From: Calidifontimicrobium sp035325925
GTDB taxonomy: Bacteria > Pseudomonadota > Gammaproteobacteria > Burkholderiales > Burkholderiaceae_C
DNA: 64,000 nt
Direction of reading: 5' to 3'
NCBI RefSeq assembly: GCF_035325925.1
Contig: NZ_DAOKZA010000002.1
Span: 78,731-142,730 of the forward strand
Part shown: in pieces, positions 8,645 through 16,449 of the stretch
How the letters are laid out: every line of letters begins with the position of its first letter
Numbering within the stretch: position 1 is the first letter of the stretch
Made by a program: the position numbers and the translations under genes
Notes under the pieces: generated by a model
Database searches by the model: none
The model's input: the letters and a program-made list of their open reading frames with translations, nothing else
What the model was told of the DNA's origin: nothing

Positions 8645-9949
8645 GTGGCGCCGCTCCCGCCGAACAGGCCCGCCGGGCCGGGCTCGCCGCAGGACATGCC
8701 GCCTGAGCCAGGGCAGCCACCGATCGACCCGGACACCCTGCCCCGGCCGATCCGCGACGAACTGCTGGCGCCCGACCCCGCGGCGATCGACACCGCGTCC
8801 AGGGAACTGCGCGACGGTCTGAACCAATGCCCCAAGTGCGGTTCGACCGAGGTGCGACACCGACCGGAGTCCGACCGGCTGATCTGCCTGTACTGCCGCC
8901 ACGAGTGGGCGGCCACGCGGGTGGAGGACGCGTTCGGCCTGGGCGAAGGCATCGCCGACCTGCGGGGCACGCAGGTCGCGTCCGGCGCGCGCGACATCGC
9001 GGCCGACGCGCAGAGCCTGCGCAGTTACAAGTGCGGCGGCTGCGGCGCCGAGGTGGTGATCAACACCGAGACCGCGATGACCGCGCGCTGCCACTGGTGC
9101 CGGCACGTGCTGGGCGTCAACGAGCAGATCGACAACGGCGCGGTGCCCGACGCAGTGCTGCCCTTTCACGTCAAGAAGGACGACGCGGTGGCGCGAATCC
9201 GCCAGTTCGTCAACAAGCGCCGGCTGTTCGCGCTCGAGGCCTTCAAGGACGAGTTCACCCCCGAGAACGTGGTCGGCGTCTATCTGCCCTACATGGTGGT
9301 CGACGCGCGCGGCAGCGCCGACGTGGCGGGCTTCGGCGAAATCGAAACGCGCCGCTACACGCGGGGCCAGGGCAAGAACAAGCAGACCTTCTACGACGCC
9401 GACGTCTGGCGCGTGCAGCGGCACGTCGATTTCACGGTGGACGACCTCACGCTCGAGTCCAGCGCCAGGCGCGGCAATCTCGATGCCCGCACCAACACCC
9501 ACAACGTCATCAACACCATCTTGCCGTTCGACACGAAGAACGCGGTGAAGTGGAACGCCTCCTACCTGGTGGGCTACACGTCGGAGAAGCGCGACCGCGA
9601 CGTGCAGCAACTGATGCCGCGGCTGCAACAGCAGATGCTGTCGATCGCCCGCGCCCAGGTGCAGCCTTCGGTGCGGCGCTACGACCGGGGCGTACGCTGG
9701 GAGCGCGAGCGCATGGACCTGAAGGGCACGCGCTGGGTGGCCATGTACCTGCCGGTGTGGCTGTACGCGTACCACCAGCCGGGGCCGGGGAGTCGCCCGG
9801 GAGGCGGGCTGCTGCACTACATCGCGGTCAACGGCCGCACCGGCGAAACCATGGGCAGCGTGCCGCTGCAGCAGTGGAAGCTCATCCTTGCGGCGCTGAC
9901 CATCGGCACGGTGGTCGAGGCGCTGGCGCTGTGGCTCATCGCGCGCTGA
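8645..9949 (+). CDS. Double zinc-ribbon membrane protein (TFIIB-type zinc ribbon, YdjG-like)
   Basis: 434 residues. The first zinc ribbon is CPKCGS...CLYCRHEW (about residues 60-86); the second is CGGCGAEV...CHWCRHVLG (about 130-158). A long soluble domain follows, and a single C-terminal membrane helix (KLILAALTIGTVVEALALWLIAR) ends the protein. This architecture matches TFIIB-type zinc-ribbon proteins paired with SPFH proteins. The GTG at 8645 lies 15 bp after the SPFH stop; an in-frame ATG at 8696 is an alternative start, and neither has a strong Shine-Dalgarno. Its likely role is a membrane anchor or partner of the upstream SPFH protein. Confidence 0.78.
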   Translation: MAPLPPNRPAGPGSPQDMPPEPGQPPIDPDTLPRPIRDELLAPDPAAIDTASRELRDGLNQCPKCGSTEVRHRPESDRLICLYCRHEWAATRVEDAFGLGEGIADLRGTQVASGARDIAADAQSLRSYKCGGCGAEVVINTETAMTARCHWCRHVLGVNEQIDNGAVPDAVLPFHVKKDDAVARIRQFVNKRRLFALEAFKDEFTPENVVGVYLPYMVVDARGSADVAGFGEIETRRYTRGQGKNKQTFYDADVWRVQRHVDFTVDDLTLESSARRGNLDARTNTHNVINTILPFDTKNAVKWNASYLVGYTSEKRDRDVQQLMPRLQQQMLSIARAQVQPSVRRYDRGVRWERERMDLKGTRWVAMYLPVWLYAYHQPGPGSRPGGGLLHYIAVNGRTGETMGSVPLQQWKLILAALTIGTVVEALALWLIAR

Positions 9950-10045
9950 AGTGAACCTCCCCCGACGCACTTCGCGCGCCCCCTCCCGAGGCGGGGGCGC
10001 CGCCAGCGGACCGGCAAAGCCGGGCCCGCGGCGATCGCTCGATGG
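9950..10045 (+). repeat. GC-rich intergenic repeat (copy 1)
   Basis: The segment around 10005-10035 (AGCGGACCGGCAAAGCCGGG then CCGCGGCG) closely resembles the segment after fabI (copy 2, about 47515-47555). Both are intergenic and follow a stop codon directly. A CCGGCaaaGCCGG hairpin sits in the core. It looks like a dispersed intergenic palindromic repeat family common in GC-rich Burkholderiales. Its role, if any, may be 3' end formation. Confidence 0.5.
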
Positions 10046-10095
10046 CGTCGGGTTCGTGCGTCGCGTTTCGCACGAAGCGCGGTGGAGCAGCTGAA

Positions 10096-10353
10096 GTGGA
10101 CTTCGACGGCGACGCCATCCTCTTCCTGCTGGCGCTGGGCCCGGCCAGCGCGGTCGGCTTCTACTGGGCGATCTACCGTCACTACCGCAACACCGACAAG
10201 TCACACGCCTACGAACACGAAACCGCGGTCGACGTGCTGGCCCTGACCGGCGTCGAGGCCGACCGCAAGGTCGATGAAGTCCGCGCCACCCGCTCGCCGC
10301 GCATTCAAGGCGACAACGTGGGCGAGCATCGGCAGCGCGTGCAGTCGATGTAG
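10096..10353 (+). CDS. Small single-span membrane protein
   Basis: 85 residues starting at a GTG with GGAG 8 nt upstream. One membrane helix is visible near the N-terminus (AILFLLALGPASAVGFYWAI), followed by YRHYRNTDKSHAYEHETAVD and a charged cytoplasmic tail. It lies 146 bp after the zinc-ribbon gene on the same strand and may belong to the SPFH cassette, as small membrane proteins often do in such modules. The family is not otherwise recognised. Confidence 0.6.
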   Translation: MDFDGDAILFLLALGPASAVGFYWAIYRHYRNTDKSHAYEHETAVDVLALTGVEADRKVDEVRATRSPRIQGDNVGEHRQRVQSM

Positions 10354-10561
10354 GGTGTCGACGGCGACACAGCGCAGGGCGGTCGACCCAGCGCAACCTC
10401 CGACCACACCATGCCGGGCACCGTGCGGCCCCTCACCCACCGGCGGGGAGGGACCTGCATGCGGGGGGGGCTGTCTCGGAGACCTTGATCGAACACAAGA
10501 ACGCCGTGCGAAGGTCATGCTGTCATGAGTTCGAGAGATCGAGGTTTGCGGAGGTCCACAC

Positions 10562-11310
10562 ATGAGGCGGTCAGGCATTCGGAGTTGGGTGGTCGGCCAC
10601 GCGCTGTCACTGCTGATCGGTTTGTGCGCAAGCGCAGCCGTTGCCGGAACCGTCGTCTACGACGCGGCCGCGGACTTTTCTGCAACGAACAATCCGAACG
10701 GGGTCTGGTCGTACGGCGCGAAGCAGCAGGTCGGCGGCGCCTTCACTCCCTACTCGCGCACGAAGGTCGACGGCGGGAACGATACATGGTTCGAACTGGA
10801 TTCCTGATCTACTCACAGGTCTGGGGCATCGAGCCGTGGATCGCGTACGACGGAATTTCCTCGCACCTGCTGATGCACCCGGGCGTGATCACGTACCCGT
10901 ACGAGCAGTACAACAAGCTGCCGTATTCGGTGCTGCGCTGGACAGCGCCCGCCGACGGGATGTACGAGGTTGATGCCCGGTTCTTCGGGTTCGGGTTCGC
11001 CAACTTCGAGCCGGGCACAACCACGGACGTGCACGTGCTGCTCAACGAGGTCGCGCTGCTCGACGCCTACATCGTGGGCCCTTCGGCACAACAGCTCTTC
11101 GCGGGCAGGCGGTTCTTCGCGGCTGGGGATACGCTGGACTTCGCCGTCGGGCCGGCGACCGATGTCGGCCCGCTATACGACTACCAGGGCGACATGACGG
11201 GCTTGTCGCTCGCCATCACCGCCGTCCCCGAGCCCGCGACCGCGCTGCTTCTCTGCGCAGGCCTGGCGGGGCTGATCGGGATGCGACGCACACGGGGGTC
11301 CATGAGCTGA
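10562..11310 (+). pseudogene. PEP-CTERM exported protein, disrupted by a frameshift
   Basis: The first frame (10562-10807) gives a signal peptide (LSLLIGLCASAAVAGT) and an N-terminal beta segment with NPNGVWSYG, then stops at TGA 10805. The neighbouring frame continues directly (from about 10795: LIYSQVWGIEPWIAYDG), covers a typical carbohydrate-binding-like beta domain (VLRWTAPADGMYEVDARFFG) and ends with a PEP-CTERM sorting signal: VPEPATALLLCAGLAGLIG followed by MRRTRG. One missing base between about 10790 and 10812 explains both halves. No homopolymer lies there, so slippage is unlikely. It is either a recent inactivating deletion or a sequencing/assembly error. Confidence 0.8.
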
Positions 11311-11345
11311 CCGCGCCGTCGAACCGGCAGCAGCCGATGGCAAGA

Positions 11346-11371
11346 CGGCCCACGCGTCGCTGCGTGAGCCG
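11346..11371 (-). terminator. Terminator after the tRNA-Lys pair
   Basis: A 10-bp stem (CGGCCCACGC / GCGTGAGCCG on the plus strand, with one G-T wobble) and 6-nt loop lies 14 bp downstream of the last tRNA-Lys. On the minus strand it is followed by TCTTG. It separates the leftward tRNAs from the converging PEP-CTERM gene. Confidence 0.6.
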
Positions 11372-11384
11372 CTCGGGTGTGTCT

Positions 11385-11460
11385 TGGTGGGCCCTGTAGG
11401 ATTCGAACCTACGACCAACGGATTAAGAGTCCGCTGCTCTACCAGCTGAGCTAAGAGCCC
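11385..11460 (-). tRNA. tRNA-Lys (anticodon CTT)
   Basis: 76 nt including an encoded CCA. The acceptor stem GGGCTCT pairs with AGGGCCC. The D-loop AGCTCAGCTGGTAGAG and T-loop GGTTCGAATCC are canonical. The anticodon stem GGACT/AATCC encloses CTT, reading AAG. It lies 42 bp downstream of the tRNA-Lys(TTT) gene and is probably co-transcribed with it. Confidence 0.96.
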
Positions 11461-11502
11461 GTTGCCTCGCGGCGTGTCGTCTGCGCCGGACCTTCGATCC
11501 GG

Positions 11503-11578
11503 TGGTGGGTCGTGCAGGATTCGAACCTGCGACCAACGGATTAAAAGTCCGCTGCTCTACCAGCTGAGCTAACGACCC
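11503..11578 (-). tRNA. tRNA-Lys (anticodon TTT)
   Basis: 76 nt including an encoded CCA. The acceptor stem GGGTCGT pairs with ACGACCC. The D and T loops are almost identical to those of the adjacent tRNA-Lys(CTT). The anticodon TTT reads AAA/AAG. The two genes differ mainly in the acceptor and T stems and the wobble base, which suggests an old tandem duplication. Confidence 0.96.
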
Positions 11579-11596
11579 CCGTTGGCAGCGCCGCGA

Positions 11597-11602
11597 ATTA
11601 TA
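11597..11602 (-). promoter_or_regulatory. -10 box of the tRNA-Lys promoter, overlapping the tcdA stop codon
   Basis: A perfect TATAAT on the minus strand, 19 nt upstream of the mature 5' end of tRNA-Lys(TTT). Its TAA is the stop codon of tcdA. No good -35 is visible 16-18 nt upstream inside tcdA. Position and sequence make it the likely tRNA promoter. Confidence 0.55.
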
Positions 11603-12419
11603 GCCATCTCGATCGCAGCGCCGGCAGCGCCCACAGCAGCTGTCGCACCGCCTCGCCGGCGGCCACCAGGCCGAAGGTCGCGGTCACCGTGACGGTCGAC
11701 CCGTAGCCGGCGCAGTTCAGGCTGCCGTCGACGTCGCCGCCGTCGGCCGGCCGGTGCACGCGCTCCTTCGAGTACACGCAGCGCAGCCCCATCGCCTCGC
11801 CGCCGCGCGGCGCACCGTGGTCGCGGCGCAGGCGCTGGCGCAGCGACGCCAGCAGCGGGTCGTGCGTGACGTGGGCCAGGTCGTCGACCGCGACCGCCTG
11901 CGCCGAGAGCTTGCCGCCGGCTGCACCGACGCCGACGAAGGGCACGCCGCTGCGCATCGCCCAGGCGGCCAGCGTCAACTTGGCACCAATGCCGTCGCAG
12001 GCGTCGATCACCACATCGACCGGCTGCGGCAGCAGCGCGGGCCAATTCGCCGCGTCGACGAACTCCTCCACCGCCTGCACGTCGCAACCGGGGTGGATGT
12101 CGGCCAGCCGCTCGCGCAACGCCAGTACCTTGGCCTGCCCCACGGTGGCGCCGCGGGCCTGCACCTGGCGGTGGATGTTGGACTCGCTGACGTGGTCCAG
12201 GTCGATCAGCGTCAGACCGGCCACGCCGCAGCGCGCCAACGCCTCGGCGGCCCACGACCCGACGCCGCCGACACCCACCAGCGCCACGCGCGCGGCGCGC
12301 AGCAAGCGGTAGCCGTCGTCGCCGTACAGGCGGCGCAGCCCGGCGAACCGACGCTCGAGGTCGGCCTCTTCGCCACCGACGCTGCCCGCGTCGGCCAACC
12401 CCTCGGACGCAGCGCTCAC
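11598..12419 (-). CDS. tcdA: tRNA threonylcarbamoyladenosine dehydratase (TcdA/CsdL)
   Basis: 273 residues of the E1/ThiF-like superfamily. The nucleotide-binding loop VALVGVGGVGSWAAEALARC is near residues 45-65, then LIDLDHVSESNIHRQ, the acidic/Asp motif VVIDACDGIGAK, and the family-specific GLRCVYSKERVHRP near the C-terminus. TcdA uses ATP to cyclise t6A37 to ct6A in ANN-decoding tRNAs in the cytoplasm. The GTG start at 12419 overlaps the TGA of the upstream transporter gene (GTGA), so the two are translationally coupled. Its neighbours downstream are two tRNA-Lys genes, whose products carry t6A/ct6A: a fitting but possibly accidental arrangement. Confidence 0.93.
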   Translation of the reverse strand: MSAASEGLADAGSVGGEEADLERRFAGLRRLYGDDGYRLLRAARVALVGVGGVGSWAAEALARCGVAGLTLIDLDHVSESNIHRQVQARGATVGQAKVLALRERLADIHPGCDVQAVEEFVDAANWPALLPQPVDVVIDACDGIGAKLTLAAWAMRSGVPFVGVGAAGGKLSAQAVAVDDLAHVTHDPLLASLRQRLRRDHGAPRGGEAMGLRCVYSKERVHRPADGGDVDGSLNCAGYGSTVTVTATFGLVAAGEAVRQLLWALPALRSRWL

Positions 12420-13531
12420 GCCTGCCGCTCCAGCCGCCACGCCTGGTAGCGCACGCCGAGCACCGCGCCGCCGACGATGCCGCCCAGCGCGATGAAGCTG
12501 CCCAGCGCCAGCGTCGACACGCCGGTCAGCCCCTGGCCCACGGTGCAGCCGTAGGCGGTGACACCGCCGATGCCCATCAGCGCAGCGCCGACGATGTGAT
12601 TGGCCAGGTCCTCGACGCCGCCGAAGCCCTCCCAGCGGAACGTGCGGCTGGCCAGCGCCCACGCCGCCGACCCGGCAACCACGCCGAACACCGAGACGAC
12701 GCCCAGCGTCAGGCGCTTGTTCGCGTCGCTGAACAGGATCAGCCAGTCCAGCGCGTAGGCGATCGGCGCGACGAAGGTCAGCGACTCCATGCTGCGCGTG
12801 TTCGTCGCCAGGTACACCGGCTCGAGCGTGTCGGGGTGCTCGGGCACGAAGCCCATGCGCCCGGACACCCACCACACCGCGACGATCACCGCGCCGATGC
12901 CCACGCCGCCGAGCAGCGTCTCGGGCGCGCGCCCCTCGGCGCGCGCGAGCGCCCATGCCACCAGCGCGCCGCCGAACGCCAGCCCCAGCACGCCGGCCAG
13001 CAGCGGCACCGGCGCGCCGCTGGCGTGCGCCAGCAGCGACGGCAGGTCCTGCCCCGCGGGCAGCGTCAGCGCGACGCGGTCGACGCTGTCGACGCGCCAC
13101 ACGGCGGTGATGCCGCGCAGCGTCATGTACGAGGTCACCGACAGCGTGAGCAGCACCACCAGCGCCTTCAGGCTGCCGCCGCCCACGCGCACCAGCGACT
13201 TGCTGCCGCAACCCGACGCCAGCACCATGCCGAAGCCGAAGACGACTCCGCCGGCCAGGTTGGATAGCCAGATCAGTCGCTCGGTGGCGTACACGCTGTC
13301 GCCGGCACGCACCCAGCCCAGCGCGACCATCGCGTTGAAGCCGATCATCGCGGTGCCGATCGCCAGCACCCACATGCGCATGCGCGACCAGTCGCCGAAG
13401 TTGACGATGTCGGTGACGGCGCCCATCGTGCAGAAGTGCGTGCGCTGCGCGATCGCGCCGAACAGCGCCGACAGCACGAACACGGCCCACAACACGTGCC
13501 GCGTCAACGACGCGACGTCGACGGTCTCCAT
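12416..13531 (-). CDS. YeeE/YedE family sulfur-compound transporter
   Basis: 371 residues with about ten membrane helices. Conserved cysteine motifs of the family are present: THFCTMGAVTDI near residue 32, LASGCGSKSLVRVGGGS near residue 105 and a third, AYGCTVGQGLTGVSTLALGS, in the C-terminal half. Characterised members import thiosulfate (TsuA/YeeE) or move sulfur for selenium/sulfur metabolism. Length (about 350-400) is normal for the fused two-repeat form. It is the promoter-proximal partner of tcdA and overlaps it by 4 bp. The TusA-like or rhodanese partner often found with this family is absent from the window. Confidence 0.87.
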   Translation of the reverse strand: METVDVASLTRHVLWAVFVLSALFGAIAQRTHFCTMGAVTDIVNFGDWSRMRMWVLAIGTAMIGFNAMVALGWVRAGDSVYATERLIWLSNLAGGVVFGFGMVLASGCGSKSLVRVGGGSLKALVVLLTLSVTSYMTLRGITAVWRVDSVDRVALTLPAGQDLPSLLAHASGAPVPLLAGVLGLAFGGALVAWALARAEGRAPETLLGGVGIGAVIVAVWWVSGRMGFVPEHPDTLEPVYLATNTRSMESLTFVAPIAYALDWLILFSDANKRLTLGVVSVFGVVAGSAAWALASRTFRWEGFGGVEDLANHIVGAALMGIGGVTAYGCTVGQGLTGVSTLALGSFIALGGIVGGAVLGVRYQAWRLERQA

Positions 13532-13595
13532 CGGATGATTCTAGAGACCGGCCCACCCCGCCCTGCGGGTACGCACGGGGACCGGCACGCTCGGC

Positions 13596-14393
13596 TCAGC
13601 GCAGCGCGGCGAGACGGTCCTTCGCCGCCGCCGCGGCCTCTGAGCGCGGGTAGGCCTTCTGCAGGTCGGTCAGCGTCGTGCGCGCCGCGCGCGTGTCCTT
13701 CGTCTCGATCTGCGCGTTGGCCACCGCGAGCATCGCCTCGGGCGCGCGCGGGTGGTTCGGCGACTTGGCGACGAACTCGCGCAGCACCGCGATCGCGCCG
13801 GCGTGGTCGCGCTTGCCGTACAGCGCGTTGCCCAGCCAGAAACGCGCCGACGGCGCATAGCCGCCGTCGGGCCAGCGCTTGACGAACGCCGCGAAGGCGT
13901 CGGCGGCACCGGCGAAGTCGGCGCCGCGCAGCAACGCCAGCGCGGCGTCGTAGTCGCGCTTCTCGGCCGCTTCGGCGAGGAACTCCTGCCCGTCAAGCGT
14001 GACCTTCTGCGGCTCGAACCGGCGCAGCCGCTCGTCGATGGCCTGCGTCAGGTCGAGCTGGCGGCGCTGCAACTCGGCGATGTCGCGCGCCAGCGTCTCG
14101 TCGCTGCCGCGCAGCCGCGCCACCTCGCCACGCAGTTGCTCGAGCTGTGCGTTCAGGTCGACCAGCCCGCGGCGCAGCAGACCGATCTGCTCGAGCAGGT
14201 CGGCGTTGGCACGCGTGTGCTGCTCGAGCTGCGCGCGCAGCCGCTCGTTGTCCTGTTCGACCTTCGCGCGCAGGTCGACGATGGCCTTGCGCGCCTCGTT
14301 GTCGGGGAACAGCTGCGCCTGCGCCACGGGGGCAACCCCCAGCAGCGACAGCAGCAACGCGGCCGCGGCGGCCAGCGATCGCGGCGCGGGCAT
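13596..14393 (-). CDS. cpoB: CpoB/YbgF, Tol-Pal-associated periplasmic TPR protein
   Basis: 265 residues. A signal peptide (SLAAAAALLLSLLGVAPVAQA) is followed by a predicted coiled coil (about residues 30-110, heptads rich in Leu/Glu/Arg) that trimerises in CpoB. Tetratricopeptide repeats follow to the end (YDAALALLRGADFAGAADAF, FWLGNALYGKRDHAGAIAVL). CpoB couples peptidoglycan synthesis by PBP1B to outer-membrane constriction through TolA. The ATG overlaps the stop of pal as ATGA. A longer frame reading into pal was rejected because it would place the signal peptide internally. Confidence 0.95.
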   Translation of the reverse strand: MPAPRSLAAAAALLLSLLGVAPVAQAQLFPDNEARKAIVDLRAKVEQDNERLRAQLEQHTRANADLLEQIGLLRRGLVDLNAQLEQLRGEVARLRGSDETLARDIAELQRRQLDLTQAIDERLRRFEPQKVTLDGQEFLAEAAEKRDYDAALALLRGADFAGAADAFAAFVKRWPDGGYAPSARFWLGNALYGKRDHAGAIAVLREFVAKSPNHPRAPEAMLAVANAQIETKDTRAARTTLTDLQKAYPRSEAAAAAKDRLAALR

Positions 14394-14959
14394 CAGCGGT
14401 CCTTCAGCTCGGCGCGCCGGTTCTTCGCCCACGCGTCCTCGTTGCTCGCGGCCACGGCCGGGCGCTCCTCACCGAAGCTCACCGCCTCGAGCTGCGCGTC
14501 GTCGACGCCGAGCAGCGTCAGCGAGCGCAGCACCGCCTCGGCGCGGCGCTGGCCCAGCGCCAGGTTGTACTCGCGCCCGCCGCGCTCGTCGGTGTGGCCC
14601 TCGATGACGACGCGCTGGTTGCGGTTGGCCACGAGCCGCTTCGCGTGCGCCTCGACCAGCGGCTGGAACTCGCCCTTGACGACGTAGCTGTCGAAATCGA
14701 AGTAGACGACGCGGTCGAGCGTGGTGGCGGCTGCGGCCTGCCGGCCCAGGTCGACGCTGGCGACCTGCGACTGGCCCGCACCGGCACCGGTCGCGCCGCT
14801 GCCCGCCGCACCGGCCGCGGCGCCGTCCACCGGCACCGGCGTGCGCGACTCGACCGGCGGCGCCTTGTCGTCGAGCTTCACCGGCGTCGAGCACCCGGCC
14901 AGCCCGAGGGCGGCCAGGGCCAGCAGGCCGGTGGCGAGGGTTGCACGCATCGAAGTCAT
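14393..14959 (-). CDS. pal: Peptidoglycan-associated lipoprotein Pal
   Basis: 188 residues. The lipoprotein signal ends in LAALGLAGC, so the Cys becomes the lipidated N-terminus; the +2 residue is Ser, consistent with outer-membrane sorting. The C-terminal OmpA-like domain shows YFDFDSYVVK and the diaminopimelate-binding EGHTDERGGREYNLALGQRR motif. A 45-residue Ala/Gly/Pro linker precedes the domain. The start at 14959 has GGGAG 8 nt upstream. It follows tolB by 70 bp, and the downstream cpoB overlaps it. Confidence 0.97.
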   Translation of the reverse strand: MTSMRATLATGLLALAALGLAGCSTPVKLDDKAPPVESRTPVPVDGAAAGAAGSGATGAGAGQSQVASVDLGRQAAAATTLDRVVYFDFDSYVVKGEFQPLVEAHAKRLVANRNQRVVIEGHTDERGGREYNLALGQRRAEAVLRSLTLLGVDDAQLEAVSFGEERPAVAASNEDAWAKNRRAELKDR

Positions 14960-15029
14960 GGCTGGATCTCCCTTCGGTTCAAGAAAACGTTCGATCGGGT
15001 GCGGGCGGCGCGGCGTGCGCGGCACGAAG

Positions 15030-16301
15030 TCAGCGCCCGTAGGGCCCCCACACGGGTTCGCGCACGTCGGCGCCCGAGGCGGCCAGGCGCGTCTTGATGC
15101 GCCCGTCGAGCGTGCTGGTCATCAGCACGTCGCGCCCGCCGGCGCGCGTGGCGTAGATGACCAGGCGGCTGTTCGGCGCGAAGCTCGGGCTCTCGTCGTC
15201 TTGGGTGTCGGTCAGCGCGGTCACCTTGCCGCCGGCCAGCTCCATCGTCATCAGCCGGAACGCGTTGCCGCTGCGCGTGACGTACGCCAGCGTGCGCCCG
15301 TCGGGGCTGATCGCCGGGCTGATGTTGTAGCTGCCCTCGAAGCTCACGCGCTCGGCGGCACCGCCGGCCACCGGCATGCGGTAGATCTGCGGGCTGCCAC
15401 CGCGGTCGCTGACGAAGTACAGCGTGCGCCCGTCGGCGGTGAACGCGGGCTCGGTCTCGATCGAGGTGCCCTGCGTCAGCCGACGCGGCTCGCCACCGGC
15501 CGCAGCCAGCAGGTACAGGTGCGAGCCGCCGTCGCGCGACAGCGTCAGCGCCAGCTGGCTGCCGTCGGGCGACCAGGCCGGCGCGCTGTTGCTGCCGCGG
15601 AAGTTCGCCAGCACGCGGCGGCGCCCGCTGGCCACTTCCTGCACCCACACCACCGCCTTCTGCGACTCGAACGACACGTAGGCCAGCTGCTTGCCGTCGG
15701 GCGACCAGGCCGGCGAGATGATCGGCTCGGGGCTGGCCAGCGCCACCTGCGCGTTCTCGCCGTCGGCATCGGCCACGTGCAGGGTGAAACGTCCGTTGCT
15801 TCGCGTCACGTAGGCGATCCGCGTGGCGAACACGCCGGGCTCGCCGGTGAGTTGCCGGTACACCGCATCGGCGACGCGGTGCGCCGCCAGCCGCAGGTCG
15901 GCCGCCGTCACCGCCTGGCTGCTGCCGCCCAGGTCCTCGCCCTTGACCACGTCCCACAGCTTGTGGCGCACGTCGAAGCGCCCGTCGGCGAGCCGGGTCA
16001 CCGAGCCGAGCACCAGCGCGTCGACGGCGCGCGCGCGCCACTCGGCCATCACCGGCAGCGAGGTTTCGTCGAGCACTCCGGGCGCGTCGACGCCGCGGAA
16101 CAGCCCGCTGCGTTCGAGGTCGGCGCGCACGATGGCGGCGATCGGCTGGCCGCCAGCGGCCTCGTCGCGAAAGCGCGCCACCGACACCGGGATCTGCGTC
16201 GCGCCGACGCCGCTGATCTCGACGCGGAACTGCGCCAGCGCCGGCGCCACCGCGCCCAGGCCCAGCGCACCGATGAACCTTCTGCGTTGCGGATTCGTCA
16301 T
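15030..16301 (-). CDS. tolB: Tol-Pal system beta-propeller protein TolB
   Basis: 423 residues, normal length. The signal region MTNPQRRRFIGALGLGAV carries a twin-arginine-like RRRFIG motif. The mature protein has the TolB N-terminal domain followed by WD40/PD40-type propeller blades, visible as repeated SPDG(K/R/S) units (PAWSPDGKQLAYVSF, APAWSPDGSQLALTLSRDGG, PAISPDGRTLAYVT). It binds Pal and TolA in the periplasm. Unlike the usual tolQRAB order, no tolQ, tolR or tolA lies upstream; instead msbA is divergent, so tolB-pal-cpoB must have its own promoter here. Confidence 0.97.
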   Translation of the reverse strand: MTNPQRRRFIGALGLGAVAPALAQFRVEISGVGATQIPVSVARFRDEAAGGQPIAAIVRADLERSGLFRGVDAPGVLDETSLPVMAEWRARAVDALVLGSVTRLADGRFDVRHKLWDVVKGEDLGGSSQAVTAADLRLAAHRVADAVYRQLTGEPGVFATRIAYVTRSNGRFTLHVADADGENAQVALASPEPIISPAWSPDGKQLAYVSFESQKAVVWVQEVASGRRRVLANFRGSNSAPAWSPDGSQLALTLSRDGGSHLYLLAAAGGEPRRLTQGTSIETEPAFTADGRTLYFVSDRGGSPQIYRMPVAGGAAERVSFEGSYNISPAISPDGRTLAYVTRSGNAFRLMTMELAGGKVTALTDTQDDESPSFAPNSRLVIYATRAGGRDVLMTSTLDGRIKTRLAASGADVREPVWGPYGR

Positions 16302-16449
16302 GGTCGGGAAGGACCCCGCCGGCGCGCAGAGGTTCAGTCGACGGGGATCGAACGGCATGAGCAGAGAAGCGGTGCGGCGGCTTCGGTCGACAAGCCGGCC
16401 ATTGTAGGCACGCCCTGCCGCGATAATCCGCGCCAGTTCCGCCACCCTC
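16302..16449. promoter_or_regulatory. Divergent promoter region tolB / msbA
   Basis: 148-bp divergent gap. A TACAAT -10-like box faces tolB (minus, 16406-16401) and a GATAAT -10-like box faces msbA (plus, 16422-16427). They are only 15 bp apart, so the two promoters probably overlap. Neither has a convincing -35, so the individual boxes are tentative, but a promoter for each gene must lie here. Confidence 0.4.

Noticed and set aside
6293..10396. 1367-codon minus-strand open frame
   Set aside because: It is the antisense shadow of the SPFH, zinc-ribbon and neighbouring plus-strand genes. GC-rich third positions suppress stops on the other strand. It has His/Arg/Ala-rich composition and no domain.
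15030..15032. A Tol-Pal operon continuing into tolA upstream of tolB
   Set aside because: The sequence upstream of tolB is a divergent promoter region and msbA; no tolQ, tolR or tolA frame is present.
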